In this document: one piece after another, positions 1 to 8,595 of the stretch | Layout: every line of letters begins with the position of its first letter | How positions within the stretch are numbered: the stretch's first letter is position 1 | Assembly: GCA_900315175.1 (NCBI GenBank) | Contig: OMYA01000004.1 | Coordinates: 1-64,000 of the forward strand | Direction of reading: 5' to 3' | DNA from: an uncultured Bacteroidales bacterium | Lineage (GTDB): Bacteria > Bacteroidota > Bacteroidia > Bacteroidales > F082 | DNA: 64,000 nt | Translations under genes and position numbers: made by a program | Notes under the pieces: model-generated | Database searches by the model: none | What the model was told of the DNA's origin: nothing | What the model saw: the letters and a program-made list of their open reading frames with translations, nothing else

Positions 1-5
1 CCCCA

Positions 6-23
6 AAAAGCACCAAGGCTTTT
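6..23. terminator. Small hairpin, possible terminator of a gene left of the window
   Basis: AAAAGC and GCTTTT form a perfect 6-bp stem around the loop ACCAAG, with a T-rich stretch about 10 bases further on. It could be the end of a transcription unit lying beyond the left edge. The stem is short and AT-rich, so this is only suggestive. Confidence 0.25.
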
Positions 24-60
24 AATCTGATTGTTTTTTTCACTTGATTTGTTATAATTA

Positions 61-116
61 ATAAGTTAAAACACCTTTGCGCGATTCCCTGACGCAAAAT
101 TCATTATTAAACTTAT
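61..116. repeat. Nested inverted repeat
   Basis: An outer pair, ATAAGTT (61-67) and AACTTAT (110-116), encloses an inner perfect pair, TTTGCG (76-81) and CGCAAA (93-98), around an 11-base loop. It lies just beyond the proposed 3' end of the minus-strand RNA. It may be a terminator, a processing site or a protein-binding site; the sequence does not decide which. Confidence 0.4.
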
Positions 117-131
117 CAATTGTAAACATAT

Positions 132-413
132 AAAAAAGAAGCGCAGGAATCTGCTCAATGCTTATCCCGCACACTAGGCTCTGGTATGTCTATCTTCCGA
201 GAATTAGCAATAACGACTCCCACGCAGAATTGTATATAGGTGTCATAAGACACCTATATATAATACAAGTCTCTTGGCGCCATTTATTGCATTATCGCGC
301 GGAAGATTTAAATTTACCAGATTTAGTGTGCCGCTGATAATGTTAGAACAACGTCTTTTTCATTATGTCTGTCATCAACCCGTCCTGTCTTCTAACAGGG
401 CTTTGGTGATTGA
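132..413 (-). ncRNA. Candidate structured non-coding RNA with rod-like fold
   Basis: No plausible coding frame lies here, but the DNA is a long imperfect inverted repeat. CACACTA (170-176) pairs with 324-330, TCTGGTA (180-186) with 315-321, TCTTCCG (193-199) with 300-306, and GCAATAA (207-213) with 284-290. A perfect 12-bp hairpin with an ATAA loop (233-260) caps the rod. A minus-strand -7 box (TATCTTTG, 419-426) lies directly upstream. Near the other end a weak hairpin (143-154) is followed on the minus strand by a T-run (132-137). A promoter, a rod-shaped fold with internal bulges and a terminator-like end together suggest an RNA of about 280 nt, for example a 6S-like RNA. A degenerate palindromic mobile element is the main alternative. 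It matches no RNA family I can name with certainty. Confidence 0.4.
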
Positions 414-418
414 CGGTG

Positions 419-426
419 CAAAGATA
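419..426 (-). promoter_or_regulatory. -7 promoter box for the candidate minus-strand RNA
   Basis: Read on the minus strand this is TATCTTTG followed by CACC, a perfect match to the Bacteroidota TAnnTTTG box. It is divergent from the chrA promoter about 40 bp away. Confidence 0.5.
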
Positions 427-460
427 CAACTTTTTTTTGATATTAAGAAGTAAAAAAACG

Positions 461-468
461 TATTTTTG
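461..468 (+). promoter_or_regulatory. -7 promoter box for chrA
   Basis: TATTTTTG matches TAnnTTTG. The expected transcription start (about 473-475) leaves a leader of only about ten bases before the ATG at 484, so the mRNA would be nearly leaderless. Confidence 0.5.
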
Positions 469-483
469 CAAAAAAAATTAAAA

Positions 484-1041
484 ATGCGCACTGTAATTCA
501 GCTTTTCATCACGTTTTTCAACATCGGGGCGTTCACCCTCGGTGGCGGCTACGCCATGCTTGATATGGTGGAGCGTGCCGTCGTCACAAAGCGCCAGTGG
601 ATTGGGAAAGACGAGTTCTGGGACATGATTACAATAGTGCAGATGCTTCCTGGCGTGTTCGCCGTCAACACCGCTCTTTACACCGGATATAAAATAAAGG
701 GATTACGTGGAGCCATCGCCGCATGCCTCGGCGCAATAATCCCGTCAATAGTGATAATACTGCTCATCGCCGTGTTTTTCCTCGACTACAAAGACAATCC
801 GGTTGTAGAGCGTGTCTTCAGAGGCATACGTCCTTGCGTGGTGGCGCTCATACTGTCGCCTGCCATCAAGATGCTCATCAATGCCAAAGTGAACTGGAAA
901 ACAGCCATCTTACCAATCGCCACCGTCGTTTTGGTATATTTTTTAAAGGTGTCTCCGGTATACATCATCCTCGCGACCATCATCGGCAGCATAGCGTTCG
1001 CTTTTTATTCACAAAACCGTTTAAATAAGTCTAAATCATGA
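484..1041 (+). CDS. chrA: ChrA-type chromate transporter half, first subunit
   Basis: This 185-residue membrane protein of the CHR (ChrA) family belongs to the short, split form in which two single-domain proteins replace the two halves of a long ChrA. The family signature appears near the N-terminus as FNIGAFTLGGGYAML, followed by the conserved QMLPGVFAVNTA segment and four to five hydrophobic helices. I chose the ATG at 484 over an in-frame TTG at 466, because the TTG lies inside the promoter box. The gene overlaps its partner by four bases (ATGA), indicating translational coupling. Chromate export is the textbook role. In anaerobic gut-type bacteria the physiological anion is uncertain. 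Confidence 0.85.
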   Translation: MRTVIQLFITFFNIGAFTLGGGYAMLDMVERAVVTKRQWIGKDEFWDMITIVQMLPGVFAVNTALYTGYKIKGLRGAIAACLGAIIPSIVIILLIAVFFLDYKDNPVVERVFRGIRPCVVALILSPAIKMLINAKVNWKTAILPIATVVLVYFLKVSPVYIILATIIGSIAFAFYSQNRLNKSKS

Positions 1042-1577
1042 TATACTTGCAGTTGTTTTGGGCTTATTTGAAGATTGGTGTCTTCGGCTTCGGCGGCGGT
1101 TATGCCATGCTCTCGATGATTCAGTTTGAAATCGTTGAGCATTATCAATGGATTAATGCCGAGGAGTTCGCCGACATCGTGGCACTCTCGCAGATGACAC
1201 CTGGCCCGATTTCCATCAACATGGCAACGTTCACCGGATATACTGTCGGCGGGTTCTGGGGCTCGCTCATCGCAACGGCAGCATTGGTATTGCCTTCGCT
1301 GCTGATGCTGTATCTCGTCTTGAAAATGTTGTTCAAACACAAAGACAACCACATGGTAAAAACCACGCTTTCGTTAATGAAACCTGTCATCGCGGGGCTT
1401 ATCTTAGTTGCAGCACTCCTGATGATGAATGCCGGCAACTTCACCGATTTCGGGCTGCACCAAAACAACATCAGCGTGATAATATGCGCCTTGACATTTG
1501 TCGGAGTGTTTTGGGCAAAAATAAACCCGATACTATTGATTTTAGCATCGGGTCTTGTAGGATATCTCGTTTACTGA
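1038..1577 (+). CDS. chrA: ChrA-type chromate transporter half, second subunit
   Basis: The second 179-residue CHR-domain protein has the matching signature FGFGGGYAMLSMIQFE near its start and SQMTPGPISINMATF around residue 55, with several transmembrane helices. Families of split ChrA proteins are thought to act as heterodimers whose two halves insert in opposite orientations. The adjacent, four-base-overlapping arrangement fits that. The stop codon is immediately followed by the stop codon of the convergent acyl-CoA synthetase gene, with no room for a separate terminator. The substrate is uncertain, as for the first subunit. Confidence 0.85.
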   Translation: MIYLQLFWAYLKIGVFGFGGGYAMLSMIQFEIVEHYQWINAEEFADIVALSQMTPGPISINMATFTGYTVGGFWGSLIATAALVLPSLLMLYLVLKMLFKHKDNHMVKTTLSLMKPVIAGLILVAALLMMNAGNFTDFGLHQNNISVIICALTFVGVFWAKINPILLILASGLVGYLVY

Positions 1578-3341
1578 TCAGGCAAACATCTTGTCAATCA
1601 GGTCGCAATAGCGTTCCATCACCTTTCTTCTCTTGACTTTCAAAGTTGGGGTCAAAATGCCGTTGGCGATGGTCCATTCATCGGCAAGAAGCACGTATTT
1701 TTTCACTTTTTCGACTTCGCCGAGGCCTTCGTTCAGCTTCTTCACTTCTCTATCATAACGTTTCTTTACCTCTTCGTTAAGAATCATTTCCTCATTGGTG
1801 GTGAATGGAATATTATGCGCTTTGCACCAATCTTTGAGGAATGCGAAATCAGGGCGTATGAGTGCTGCTGCGAATTTCTGGTTCTCGCCGAGGACTACAA
1901 TCTGTTCGATAAATCCTGAGGTATTGAACTTGCCTTCCACAACGTCTGGGTTGACGTATTTGCCCAATGAAGTCTTGAACAGGTTCTTCATACGACCTGT
2001 AATCTGCAGAAGTCCGTGTTCGTTGAACTTTCCGAGGTCACCGGTATGGAACCAGCCGTCTTTGTCGATGACTTCGGCTGTCAGTTCAGGTTGTTTGTAG
2101 TAGCCCATCATCACGTTGTGGCCGCGGCAGATGATTTCGCCGTTGTCGGCAATCTTCACCTCCACGCCAGGTAGCGGCTGTCCGACGGCGCCCACTTCCC
2201 TGCCGTATTTATCACGGTTGCTCACGGTGATGACCGGCGATGTCTCCGTCAAGCCATAGCCTTCAAACACTGGCATCTTGATGGCTGAGAAGAATCCGCT
2301 GATTTTCTTGGTGATGGAAGCGGCTCCAGACACTATTATATCGAAGTTTTCGGCTCCAAGTTTCTCACGGATCTTGCTGTAAACCAGCTTGTCGGCGATC
2401 TTCAGCTTCATGTTGTAGAACCATGAGCGGCCTTCTATCTTATAATCCTCTGTGATGCGCATCGACCAGTAGAAGATGCTCTTCGACAGGCCTTTCATGC
2501 TCTTTCCTGAGTTGTAAATCTTATCGTAGAATTTTTCAAGAACACGTGGCACAGCGCACATCATCGTAGGATGCACCTCTTTCATGTTGTCGGCAATTGT
2601 CGCGATGCTTTCTGCATAGTAAATCGACATTCCGAGGTAATGATACATATAGATGAGGGCGCGTTCGTAGGCGTGGCACACAGGCAGAAAGCTGAATGCA
2701 CGCTTCGACCACGGCGACGGCGTCTGGCAGAAGTTCTTGAACTGATTCATCAGGTTATGGTGCGAAAGCATGACACCCTTCGGCACACCTGTAGTTCCAG
2801 AAGTGTAAATGATTGTGGCACACGACATCTCATCGACTTCGGCTTTGCGTTTCTCAATCTCCTCGGTATGCGGATGCTCCTTTCCGAGTTCGATAAGATT
2901 GTCAAAATACTGGTATTTGCCTCTGTCGATAAATGTAAACAGCTGCTTGAGGGTTGGCGTTTCTGGCCATATAGCCTCGATTTTGTTCATCACGGCGATG
3001 CCTTCCACTATACAGATGCCAGCCTCGCAGTTGTTGAGAATTATCTTGTAATCGCCTTCGCTGATGGTCGGGTATATCGGCACCATCACAGCACCGATTT
3101 GGGTGATTGCCATATCGAGGATGTTCCACTCAGGACGGTTGTTGCTTATGACAGCCACCTTATCCTGTGGCTGCACACCGAGTTCTATCAAAGCGCCGCT
3201 TATGATATTTGTCAGCTCGATATACTCGTCGATGCTGTATTCACGCCATTCTCCGTTGACCTTGCCCGCTAAGGCTACTTTCTGGTCAGGATATTTTTCT
3301 TTGTAGTGCGCTAATAAATCAAATACCCTTCTTACTTCCAT
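1578..3341 (-). CDS. Long-chain fatty acid-CoA ligase (AMP-forming), paralogue 1
   Basis: This 587-residue adenylate-forming enzyme activates a fatty acid with ATP and couples it to CoA at the cytoplasmic side of the membrane. The phosphate-binding motif IYTSGTTGVPKGVML is near residue 180. The adenine-binding motif GYGLTETSPV is near 362. GWFHTGDLG lies near 435, and a late conserved lysine region is present. Length and motif order fit the FadD/FAA (FadD15-like) group. It is the downstream member of a tandem pair: the neighbouring gene ends just 6 bases upstream and encodes a protein that aligns along its entire length. Both are probably transcribed from the promoter at 5156-5163. Confidence 0.9.
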   Translation of the reverse strand: MEVRRVFDLLAHYKEKYPDQKVALAGKVNGEWREYSIDEYIELTNIISGALIELGVQPQDKVAVISNNRPEWNILDMAITQIGAVMVPIYPTISEGDYKIILNNCEAGICIVEGIAVMNKIEAIWPETPTLKQLFTFIDRGKYQYFDNLIELGKEHPHTEEIEKRKAEVDEMSCATIIYTSGTTGVPKGVMLSHHNLMNQFKNFCQTPSPWSKRAFSFLPVCHAYERALIYMYHYLGMSIYYAESIATIADNMKEVHPTMMCAVPRVLEKFYDKIYNSGKSMKGLSKSIFYWSMRITEDYKIEGRSWFYNMKLKIADKLVYSKIREKLGAENFDIIVSGAASITKKISGFFSAIKMPVFEGYGLTETSPVITVSNRDKYGREVGAVGQPLPGVEVKIADNGEIICRGHNVMMGYYKQPELTAEVIDKDGWFHTGDLGKFNEHGLLQITGRMKNLFKTSLGKYVNPDVVEGKFNTSGFIEQIVVLGENQKFAAALIRPDFAFLKDWCKAHNIPFTTNEEMILNEEVKKRYDREVKKLNEGLGEVEKVKKYVLLADEWTIANGILTPTLKVKRRKVMERYCDLIDKMFA

Positions 3342-3347
3342 AAACTA

Positions 3348-5114
3348 TTATTTGAAAAGAGTCTCTATCAAATCTGCATAACGGCTCATCACCAAGTTTC
3401 TCTTGACTTTCAATGTCGGGGTGAGGATGCCTGTTGCAATAGACCATTCGTCGGCGATGAGTGCGAAATTCTTGATTTTCTCTACGTCGCCGAGGTCATG
3501 GTTAAGTTTTTTCACTTCCTTACTGTAACGTTTGAGGACTTCTTCTTTACGAATCATCTCCTCGTTGGTGGTGTAAGGAATCTCATGACGTCTGCACCAT
3601 TCTTTCAGGAAAACAAAATCAGGGCGGATGAGTGCCGCCGCATATTTCTGGTTTTCGCCGAGGACAACGATTTGTTCAATAAATCCTGATAAGATAAACT
3701 TGCTCTCGATGAAGTCGGGATTGATATATTTTCCGAATGATGTCTTGAAGATATTCTTTTTTCTGCCTGTGATTTTCAGAAGTCCGTGTTCGTTGAAACT
3801 TCCGAGGTCGCCGGTGTGGAACCAGCCGTCTTTGTCTATGACTTCAGCTGTCAGTTCCGGCTGTTTGTAGTAGCCCATCATCACGTTGTGGCCACGGCAG
3901 ATAATCTCTTTGTCGTCGGTAAGTTTAACCTCGATGCCAGGCAACGGCTCGCCTACGTAACCGACTTCACGGCCGTATTTGTTTCTTGTTGAAACCGCGA
4001 TAACCGGTGATGTCTCGGTAAGGCCATAGCCTTCGAAAATAGTGATTCCCATAGCATTGAAGAAACGACAAACTTTCTTAGGAATTGCTGCGGCTCCCGA
4101 TACGATGACATCTATCTGGTCGATACCGACTTTCGGACGAATCTTGCTGTATACCAGCTTGTCAGCGATTTTCAACTTGAGGTTATAAACAAGGTTTCTG
4201 TCAAACACTTTATAACGTTCCGTCAGGCGCACTGCCCAGTAAAATATCATTCTGGAGATGCCTTTCATGCTTCTTCCGGAGTCATAAATCTTATCATAAA
4301 CCTTTTCGAGCACGCGTGGCACGGAGCACATGATATTAGGTCTGATTTCCTGAAGATTATCACCTAAAGTTGCAATGCTTTCGGCGTAGTAAACCGACAT
4401 TCCGCGATATTGGTACACATAGCTGAGAGCGCGTTCGTAGGCGTGGCATATCGGCAAGAAGCTGAATGCTTTGGTTGACCAAGGTGACACCGAATGCTGC
4501 ACGTTCTTCCACTGGCTCATCAGGTTACGATGCGAAAGCATCACGCCCTTCGGGACGCCTGTCGTTCCAGAAGTGTAAATAATCGTAGCGCATTCATTCT
4601 CATCAACTTCAGCCTTGCGTTTCTCAATTTCTTCGGTATGTGGATGCTGACGGCCCAATTCGAGAAGTGTATCGAAATAGCCGTATTTGCCTCTGTCTAA
4701 AAAAGTATAAATCTCCTTCAGAGAAGGTGTCTCTGGCCATATCGACTCGATTTTGTTCATCACGGCAACGCCTTCGAGTATAGCGATCTTCGCCTCGCAG
4801 TTGTTGAGGATAATCTTATAATCCGCCTCGCTGATAGTAGGATAAATCGGCACCATGACGGCTCCGATTTGCGTGATAGCCATATCGAGAATGTTCCATT
4901 CCGGACGGTTGTTGCTGATGACAGCTATTTTATCCTGCTTCTGAATACCGAGTTCAATCAGAGCGCCGCTCATGATATTGGTTTGCTCAATATACTCGTC
5001 GACACTATACTCTCGCCAACTGCCATTGACTTTCGCGGCAAAAGCCACTTTTTGGTCAGGATAACACTGTTTATAATGTGGCAAGAGGTCAAAAACTCTC
5101 TTAATATTCTCCAT
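3348..5114 (-). CDS. Long-chain fatty acid-CoA ligase (AMP-forming), paralogue 2
   Basis: This 588-residue close paralogue of the downstream gene has the same motifs (IYTSGTTGVPKGVML, GYGLTETSPV, WFHTGDLG) and an almost colinear sequence, so the pair arose by tandem duplication. I start it at the ATG giving MENIKRVFDLL, which aligns with MEVRRVFDLL of the other copy. An upstream in-frame ATG at 5150 would add 12 residues overlapping the promoter area and looks unnatural. A -7 box lies 40 bases upstream. The copies differ in the predicted acyl-pocket stretches, for example after residue 300, so the two may differ in chain-length preference. That last point is inference. Confidence 0.9.
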   Translation of the reverse strand: MENIKRVFDLLPHYKQCYPDQKVAFAAKVNGSWREYSVDEYIEQTNIMSGALIELGIQKQDKIAVISNNRPEWNILDMAITQIGAVMVPIYPTISEADYKIILNNCEAKIAILEGVAVMNKIESIWPETPSLKEIYTFLDRGKYGYFDTLLELGRQHPHTEEIEKRKAEVDENECATIIYTSGTTGVPKGVMLSHRNLMSQWKNVQHSVSPWSTKAFSFLPICHAYERALSYVYQYRGMSVYYAESIATLGDNLQEIRPNIMCSVPRVLEKVYDKIYDSGRSMKGISRMIFYWAVRLTERYKVFDRNLVYNLKLKIADKLVYSKIRPKVGIDQIDVIVSGAAAIPKKVCRFFNAMGITIFEGYGLTETSPVIAVSTRNKYGREVGYVGEPLPGIEVKLTDDKEIICRGHNVMMGYYKQPELTAEVIDKDGWFHTGDLGSFNEHGLLKITGRKKNIFKTSFGKYINPDFIESKFILSGFIEQIVVLGENQKYAAALIRPDFVFLKEWCRRHEIPYTTNEEMIRKEEVLKRYSKEVKKLNHDLGDVEKIKNFALIADEWSIATGILTPTLKVKRNLVMSRYADLIETLFK

Positions 5115-5155
5115 TTTCAATATTTTCAATAAAAATCCATTCGTTTTCAAACACG

Positions 5156-5163
5156 CAAATATA
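5156..5163 (-). promoter_or_regulatory. -7 promoter box for the acyl-CoA ligase pair
   Basis: Minus-strand TATATTTG followed by CG matches TAnnTTTG and lies about 40 bases upstream of the chosen start codon. Confidence 0.5.
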
Positions 5164-5192
5164 CGGACTTTTTTTTGATTCGCAAGAAAAAT

Positions 5193-8100
5193 TTACAGAT
5201 ACGACAAGAAAAAGTCCAGATATTCATTCACTTTTTCGTCAAGATACTGCTGAATATCGTAACGTTTGTAACGCTTGGCGCAATCTGCCATAGTGTTGAC
5301 CAGCGACAATGCATCATGGACATCATCCTTATAATACTCAACGAATTTCGGCTTCAAGGATTTGTAATAACGAAGTTCATCTATGCTGTTTTCTGAAATT
5401 TTCATCAAAACTTCATCACCTTTTTCCATCGCTCCTGCCTTGTAATAAAGTTCGGGGAAATAACCTTCATAGTAAAAACCGTATGGAATCTTCTCATCAG
5501 GGAAGAAATACTGGCATTTATCCATCACAGCGATGGCTTCATCGTATCTCTCGCGATTCACAAACGATTGAGCCAGACGCATGTACGCCATTTTAATGAA
5601 GGAAATATTGCGAGAACTCTCAGGGTCGATGGTGACATCAGGTTCATTGAGGCGGCCCCAGCGCGAATTATTCACGAGAAGGTCATAAGAGCCGTCAACA
5701 AAGACACCACCCGCACCTTTATAATAATCAGGAGCCACAACAGGCATGAAACGATGTGAAAGTCCCTGCTGATGCAGATATTTGTCAATACCAAGGACGT
5801 CGGCGATGTCGCTCAGGCTTGTAAAGTAAACGCATCTCTCCCAGTTGTTGGTTGCCATGAAATCAAGGAGCATAAGCTCATTCTTAGAAAGATAATCGAT
5901 CTTATCCGGGATTGTCCAGACTATCTCATCGACAATCTGGTCTTTCATACTTTCTGGCACTATGCCGTTTGCCACGACTTTTTCTTTATCCACTGTTAAT
6001 TTCAGTGTTCTTGCCGGGAAGAAGTCAACTTTCTCGCCCGAGATGGTCATCACTTTGGTGCGCGGGTTGTCACTTCTCACGAAATCGATGGCATCTTTAA
6101 GTTCGACAGGTCCGTCGATAACGTTTTCAATCTTGACATTTTCATGGACACCGTTGTCATATTGCGCTGGTGTGAGCGAAAGAGGAAGTTTCTCGGAGTT
6201 GTAGATTTTTCTGCCCATCTGATGCACATACCAATAGCCTCCGGAAAGCATGAAATTGCATACGCGGACGTCGGTGCGATAGCCTTCAACCTCCTGAACG
6301 TACCACAGAGGGAATGTGTCGTTGTCGCCACGTGTGAAAATCACAGCGTTTTCGGGCAATGCTGTGAGGTAGTTTTTGCCCCAGTCGAGTGCCGAGGTCT
6401 TACCTGAACGGTTATGGCCTTCCCAACCTTGAGCCGCCATGAGAATTGGCACGAACAGACAGCATACTGTAGCGATATAGATCGCAACACGCTGATTACC
6501 AACAACTTTCTTTAGTCCATTGATGATACCGAGCACGCCGAAGCCCATCCATATCGCGAAAGCGTAGAAAGCGCCGGCATACGAATAGTCACGTTCACGC
6601 GGCTGATAAGGTGTCTGGTTGAGGTATATGATAATGGCGATGCCTGTCATGAAGAACAGAAGGAACACCAGCCAGCAGTTTTTCGGGTCGTATTTCACCT
6701 GATAGAACAATCCGACGAGGCCGAGAATCAATGGAAGGAAGTAATACTCGGTATGAGCCGGGTTTTGCCTGTTACGCGGGAGGTCGCTCTGGTTGCCAAG
6801 TCGCGGATTATCAATGAATCCGATGCCGCTGACCCAGTTGCCGTGCTCCAGTTCGCCTTGTCCTTCCGTGTCGTTCTGGCGACCGACAAAGTTCCACATG
6901 AAATAACGCCAGAACATCCAACCGCATTGATAATCAATGAAGAAACGGAGGTTTTGACCGAATGTAGGAATCATCACACGCTCAGTGGTGCCGTTAGGTT
7001 TTTTCTGTGTCGCGACACGCATCTTCGACTTGTCGATATAGCGTTCGTAAGTCTTTGTAAATGTCTTTTTTGTGCCGTTCCACATACGTGGGAAAATTGT
7101 CTGAACATTATCGTCATAGACATATGCACCTAGATTTTTAGCCACTTCGACATATTTCCCTTTCTTTGGGTCCTTATAATATATAGGTGTACCCTCTTCC
7201 ATATCATACGGCTTTGCCATATAATATGGTCCGTAAAGAAGCGGCCAACTGCCGTATTGCTCACGTTTCAGATAGGAAAGCATTGAAATTGCGTCCTTCG
7301 GCTCATTCTCGTTGATAGGGGTGTTTGCATTGGCGCGAATCACCAGCATGAAGAATGATGAATAGCCGATGAGGATGAACATGAACGAAAGAATTATGGT
7401 ATTCCAAACCGGTTTGTTTCTCTTTGTCGTATACCATAATCCCCACACTATCAATGCTATAATAAAGACAAAATAGAATATCGTTCCGAAGTTGAACGGC
7501 ATGCCGAGAGTGTTTACGAAGAACAGTTCGAACTTGCCTGCGAGTGAGACAATAGCCGGAATCAATATCACCTGGATGAAGCCCGTTATCGCGATGGCGA
7601 TGATGCCAGCCCAGATGAAGCCTTTCCATGAGAACTTGTATTTCTTGAAATAAACGACATAAACGATTGCAGGGATAGCCAGCAAATTCAGCAGGTGCAC
7701 GCCTATTGACAAGCCTATTATGTAAGCTATGAATATCAGCCAGCGATAGTGATTCGGTTCTTCGGAGACCTGTTCCCACTTCAGTATTGCCCAGAAGGTG
7801 ATGGCTGTGAGCAGCGACGACATTGCATATACTTCGCCTTCCACAGCGTTGAACCAGAACGAGTCGGTGAATGTGAATGCCAAAGCGCCGATAGCTGATG
7901 CCGCCAATACTGCGAGTTTACTGTTGTCGGACGCCTTATCGCCGTCGCGCATCCATATTTTCTGTGCAAGCATTGATATCGTCCAGAATAGGAACAAAAT
8001 CGTGAAACTCGAGCAGAGGCACGACATGATGTTTATCATCATTGCCACCTTGGTGACGTCACCGAAGGCAAACAAGGTGAAGAAACGTCCGATAAGCTGG

Positions 8101-8267
8101 AAAGTAGGTGCTCCTGGCGGATGGCCGACCTGCAATTTGAATGCCGTTGAAATGTACTCACCGCAGTCCCACCAGCTGACAGTTGGTTCCATGGTGAGGA
8201 AATAAACGATTGTGGCTATCAAAAACACGCCCCAACCCACAATGTTATTTAACTTTTTAAAATTCAT
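5193..8267 (-). CDS. DUF2723-family large integral membrane protein
   Basis: This 1024-residue protein starts with a membrane helix and the family hallmark MEPTVSWWDCGEYI, followed by KLQVGHPPGAPTFQLIGR. A dozen or so hydrophobic helices run to about residue 640, and a soluble C-terminal part of about 380 residues carries repeat-like helices. DUF2723 proteins are glycosyltransferase-C/PMT-like membrane enzymes. The acidic residue of WDCGE in the first external loop matches the catalytic position of such enzymes, and a role in protein O-glycosylation has been proposed for the family in Bacteroidota. That function is inferred, not shown here. The gene appears monocistronic with its own promoter at 8354-8361. 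Confidence 0.85.
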   Translation of the reverse strand: MNFKKLNNIVGWGVFLIATIVYFLTMEPTVSWWDCGEYISTAFKLQVGHPPGAPTFQLIGRFFTLFAFGDVTKVAMMINIMSCLCSSFTILFLFWTISMLAQKIWMRDGDKASDNSKLAVLAASAIGALAFTFTDSFWFNAVEGEVYAMSSLLTAITFWAILKWEQVSEEPNHYRWLIFIAYIIGLSIGVHLLNLLAIPAIVYVVYFKKYKFSWKGFIWAGIIAIAITGFIQVILIPAIVSLAGKFELFFVNTLGMPFNFGTIFYFVFIIALIVWGLWYTTKRNKPVWNTIILSFMFILIGYSSFFMLVIRANANTPINENEPKDAISMLSYLKREQYGSWPLLYGPYYMAKPYDMEEGTPIYYKDPKKGKYVEVAKNLGAYVYDDNVQTIFPRMWNGTKKTFTKTYERYIDKSKMRVATQKKPNGTTERVMIPTFGQNLRFFIDYQCGWMFWRYFMWNFVGRQNDTEGQGELEHGNWVSGIGFIDNPRLGNQSDLPRNRQNPAHTEYYFLPLILGLVGLFYQVKYDPKNCWLVFLLFFMTGIAIIIYLNQTPYQPRERDYSYAGAFYAFAIWMGFGVLGIINGLKKVVGNQRVAIYIATVCCLFVPILMAAQGWEGHNRSGKTSALDWGKNYLTALPENAVIFTRGDNDTFPLWYVQEVEGYRTDVRVCNFMLSGGYWYVHQMGRKIYNSEKLPLSLTPAQYDNGVHENVKIENVIDGPVELKDAIDFVRSDNPRTKVMTISGEKVDFFPARTLKLTVDKEKVVANGIVPESMKDQIVDEIVWTIPDKIDYLSKNELMLLDFMATNNWERCVYFTSLSDIADVLGIDKYLHQQGLSHRFMPVVAPDYYKGAGGVFVDGSYDLLVNNSRWGRLNEPDVTIDPESSRNISFIKMAYMRLAQSFVNRERYDEAIAVMDKCQYFFPDEKIPYGFYYEGYFPELYYKAGAMEKGDEVLMKISENSIDELRYYKSLKPKFVEYYKDDVHDALSLVNTMADCAKRYKRYDIQQYLDEKVNEYLDFFLSYL

Positions 8268-8289
8268 TTAATGATAATTTTTCTGCGCT

Positions 8290-8337
8290 GCCATTAAGGC
8301 CATTAATGCCATTAATGCCTTTAAAGCCCTTAAGGCC
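8290..8337. repeat. Nine-base tandem repeat array
   Basis: Five consecutive nonamers read GCCATTAAG, GCCATTAAT, GCCATTAAT, GCCTTTAAA and GCCCTTAAG, then GCC. The units are partly palindromic. They lie in the 5' untranslated region of the DUF2723 gene, between its promoter and its start codon. Confidence 0.75.
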
Positions 8338-8353
8338 GCACAATTTTAAGTTG

Positions 8354-8361
8354 CAAAGATA
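8354..8361 (-). promoter_or_regulatory. -7 promoter box for the DUF2723 gene
   Basis: Minus-strand TATCTTTGCA matches the consensus, with a TTGG about 21 bases upstream as a possible -33 element. Confidence 0.6.
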
Positions 8362-8432
8362 AGTAAAATTTGTAAAACTATGCCAATAAAAATATTTTTT
8401 TCACTTTTTTCGGTTGATATTCAAAAAAGTTG

Positions 8433-8440
8433 TATTTTTG
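8433..8440 (+). promoter_or_regulatory. -7 promoter box for tRNA-Gln
   Basis: TATTTTTGCACC matches TAnnTTTG, with a TTG at 8414-8416 upstream. It lies 24 bases before the mature tRNA 5' end and probably also feeds rimP-nusA-infB by read-through. Confidence 0.6.
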
Positions 8441-8464
8441 CACCCGCATTCAGAATTGGAATGA

Positions 8465-8535
8465 TGTCGAGTGGTGTAATGGCAGCACTGCAGATTTTGG
8501 TTCTGCCTGTCAAGGTTCGAATCCTTGCTCGACAA
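8465..8535 (+). tRNA. tRNA-Gln (anticodon TTG)
   Basis: The acceptor stem TGTCGAG pairs perfectly with CTCGACA, and A8535 is the discriminator base. The anticodon stem GCAGA/TCTGC encloses the loop TTTTGGT with anticodon TTG, which reads CAA. The T arm has the canonical GGTTCGAATCC. No CCA is encoded, as is common in this phylum. The 71-nt length is normal for a class I tRNA with a short D loop. Confidence 0.95.
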
Positions 8536-8555
8536 CATTAGGAAAGAGTTGAAGG

Positions 8556-8583
8556 CCTGCTACGGAATGTAACAGGTTTTTTT
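8556..8583 (+). terminator. Probable intrinsic terminator or attenuator after tRNA-Gln
   Basis: CCTGCTAC and GTAACAGG form a stem with one mismatch, followed by a run of seven T. It sits between the tRNA and rimP, only 13 bases before the rimP start. No other rimP promoter is visible, so it probably terminates only partially. Confidence 0.6.
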
Positions 8584-8595
8584 ATTGTTAAAACA

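Noticed and set aside
2571..3272. 233-residue open frame on the plus strand
   Set aside because: It lies wholly antisense to a well-supported acyl-CoA ligase with clear motifs; no family pattern, promoter or start signal supports it.
8290..8337. CRISPR array
   Set aside because: The units are contiguous nine-base repeats without spacers, and no cas genes are present.
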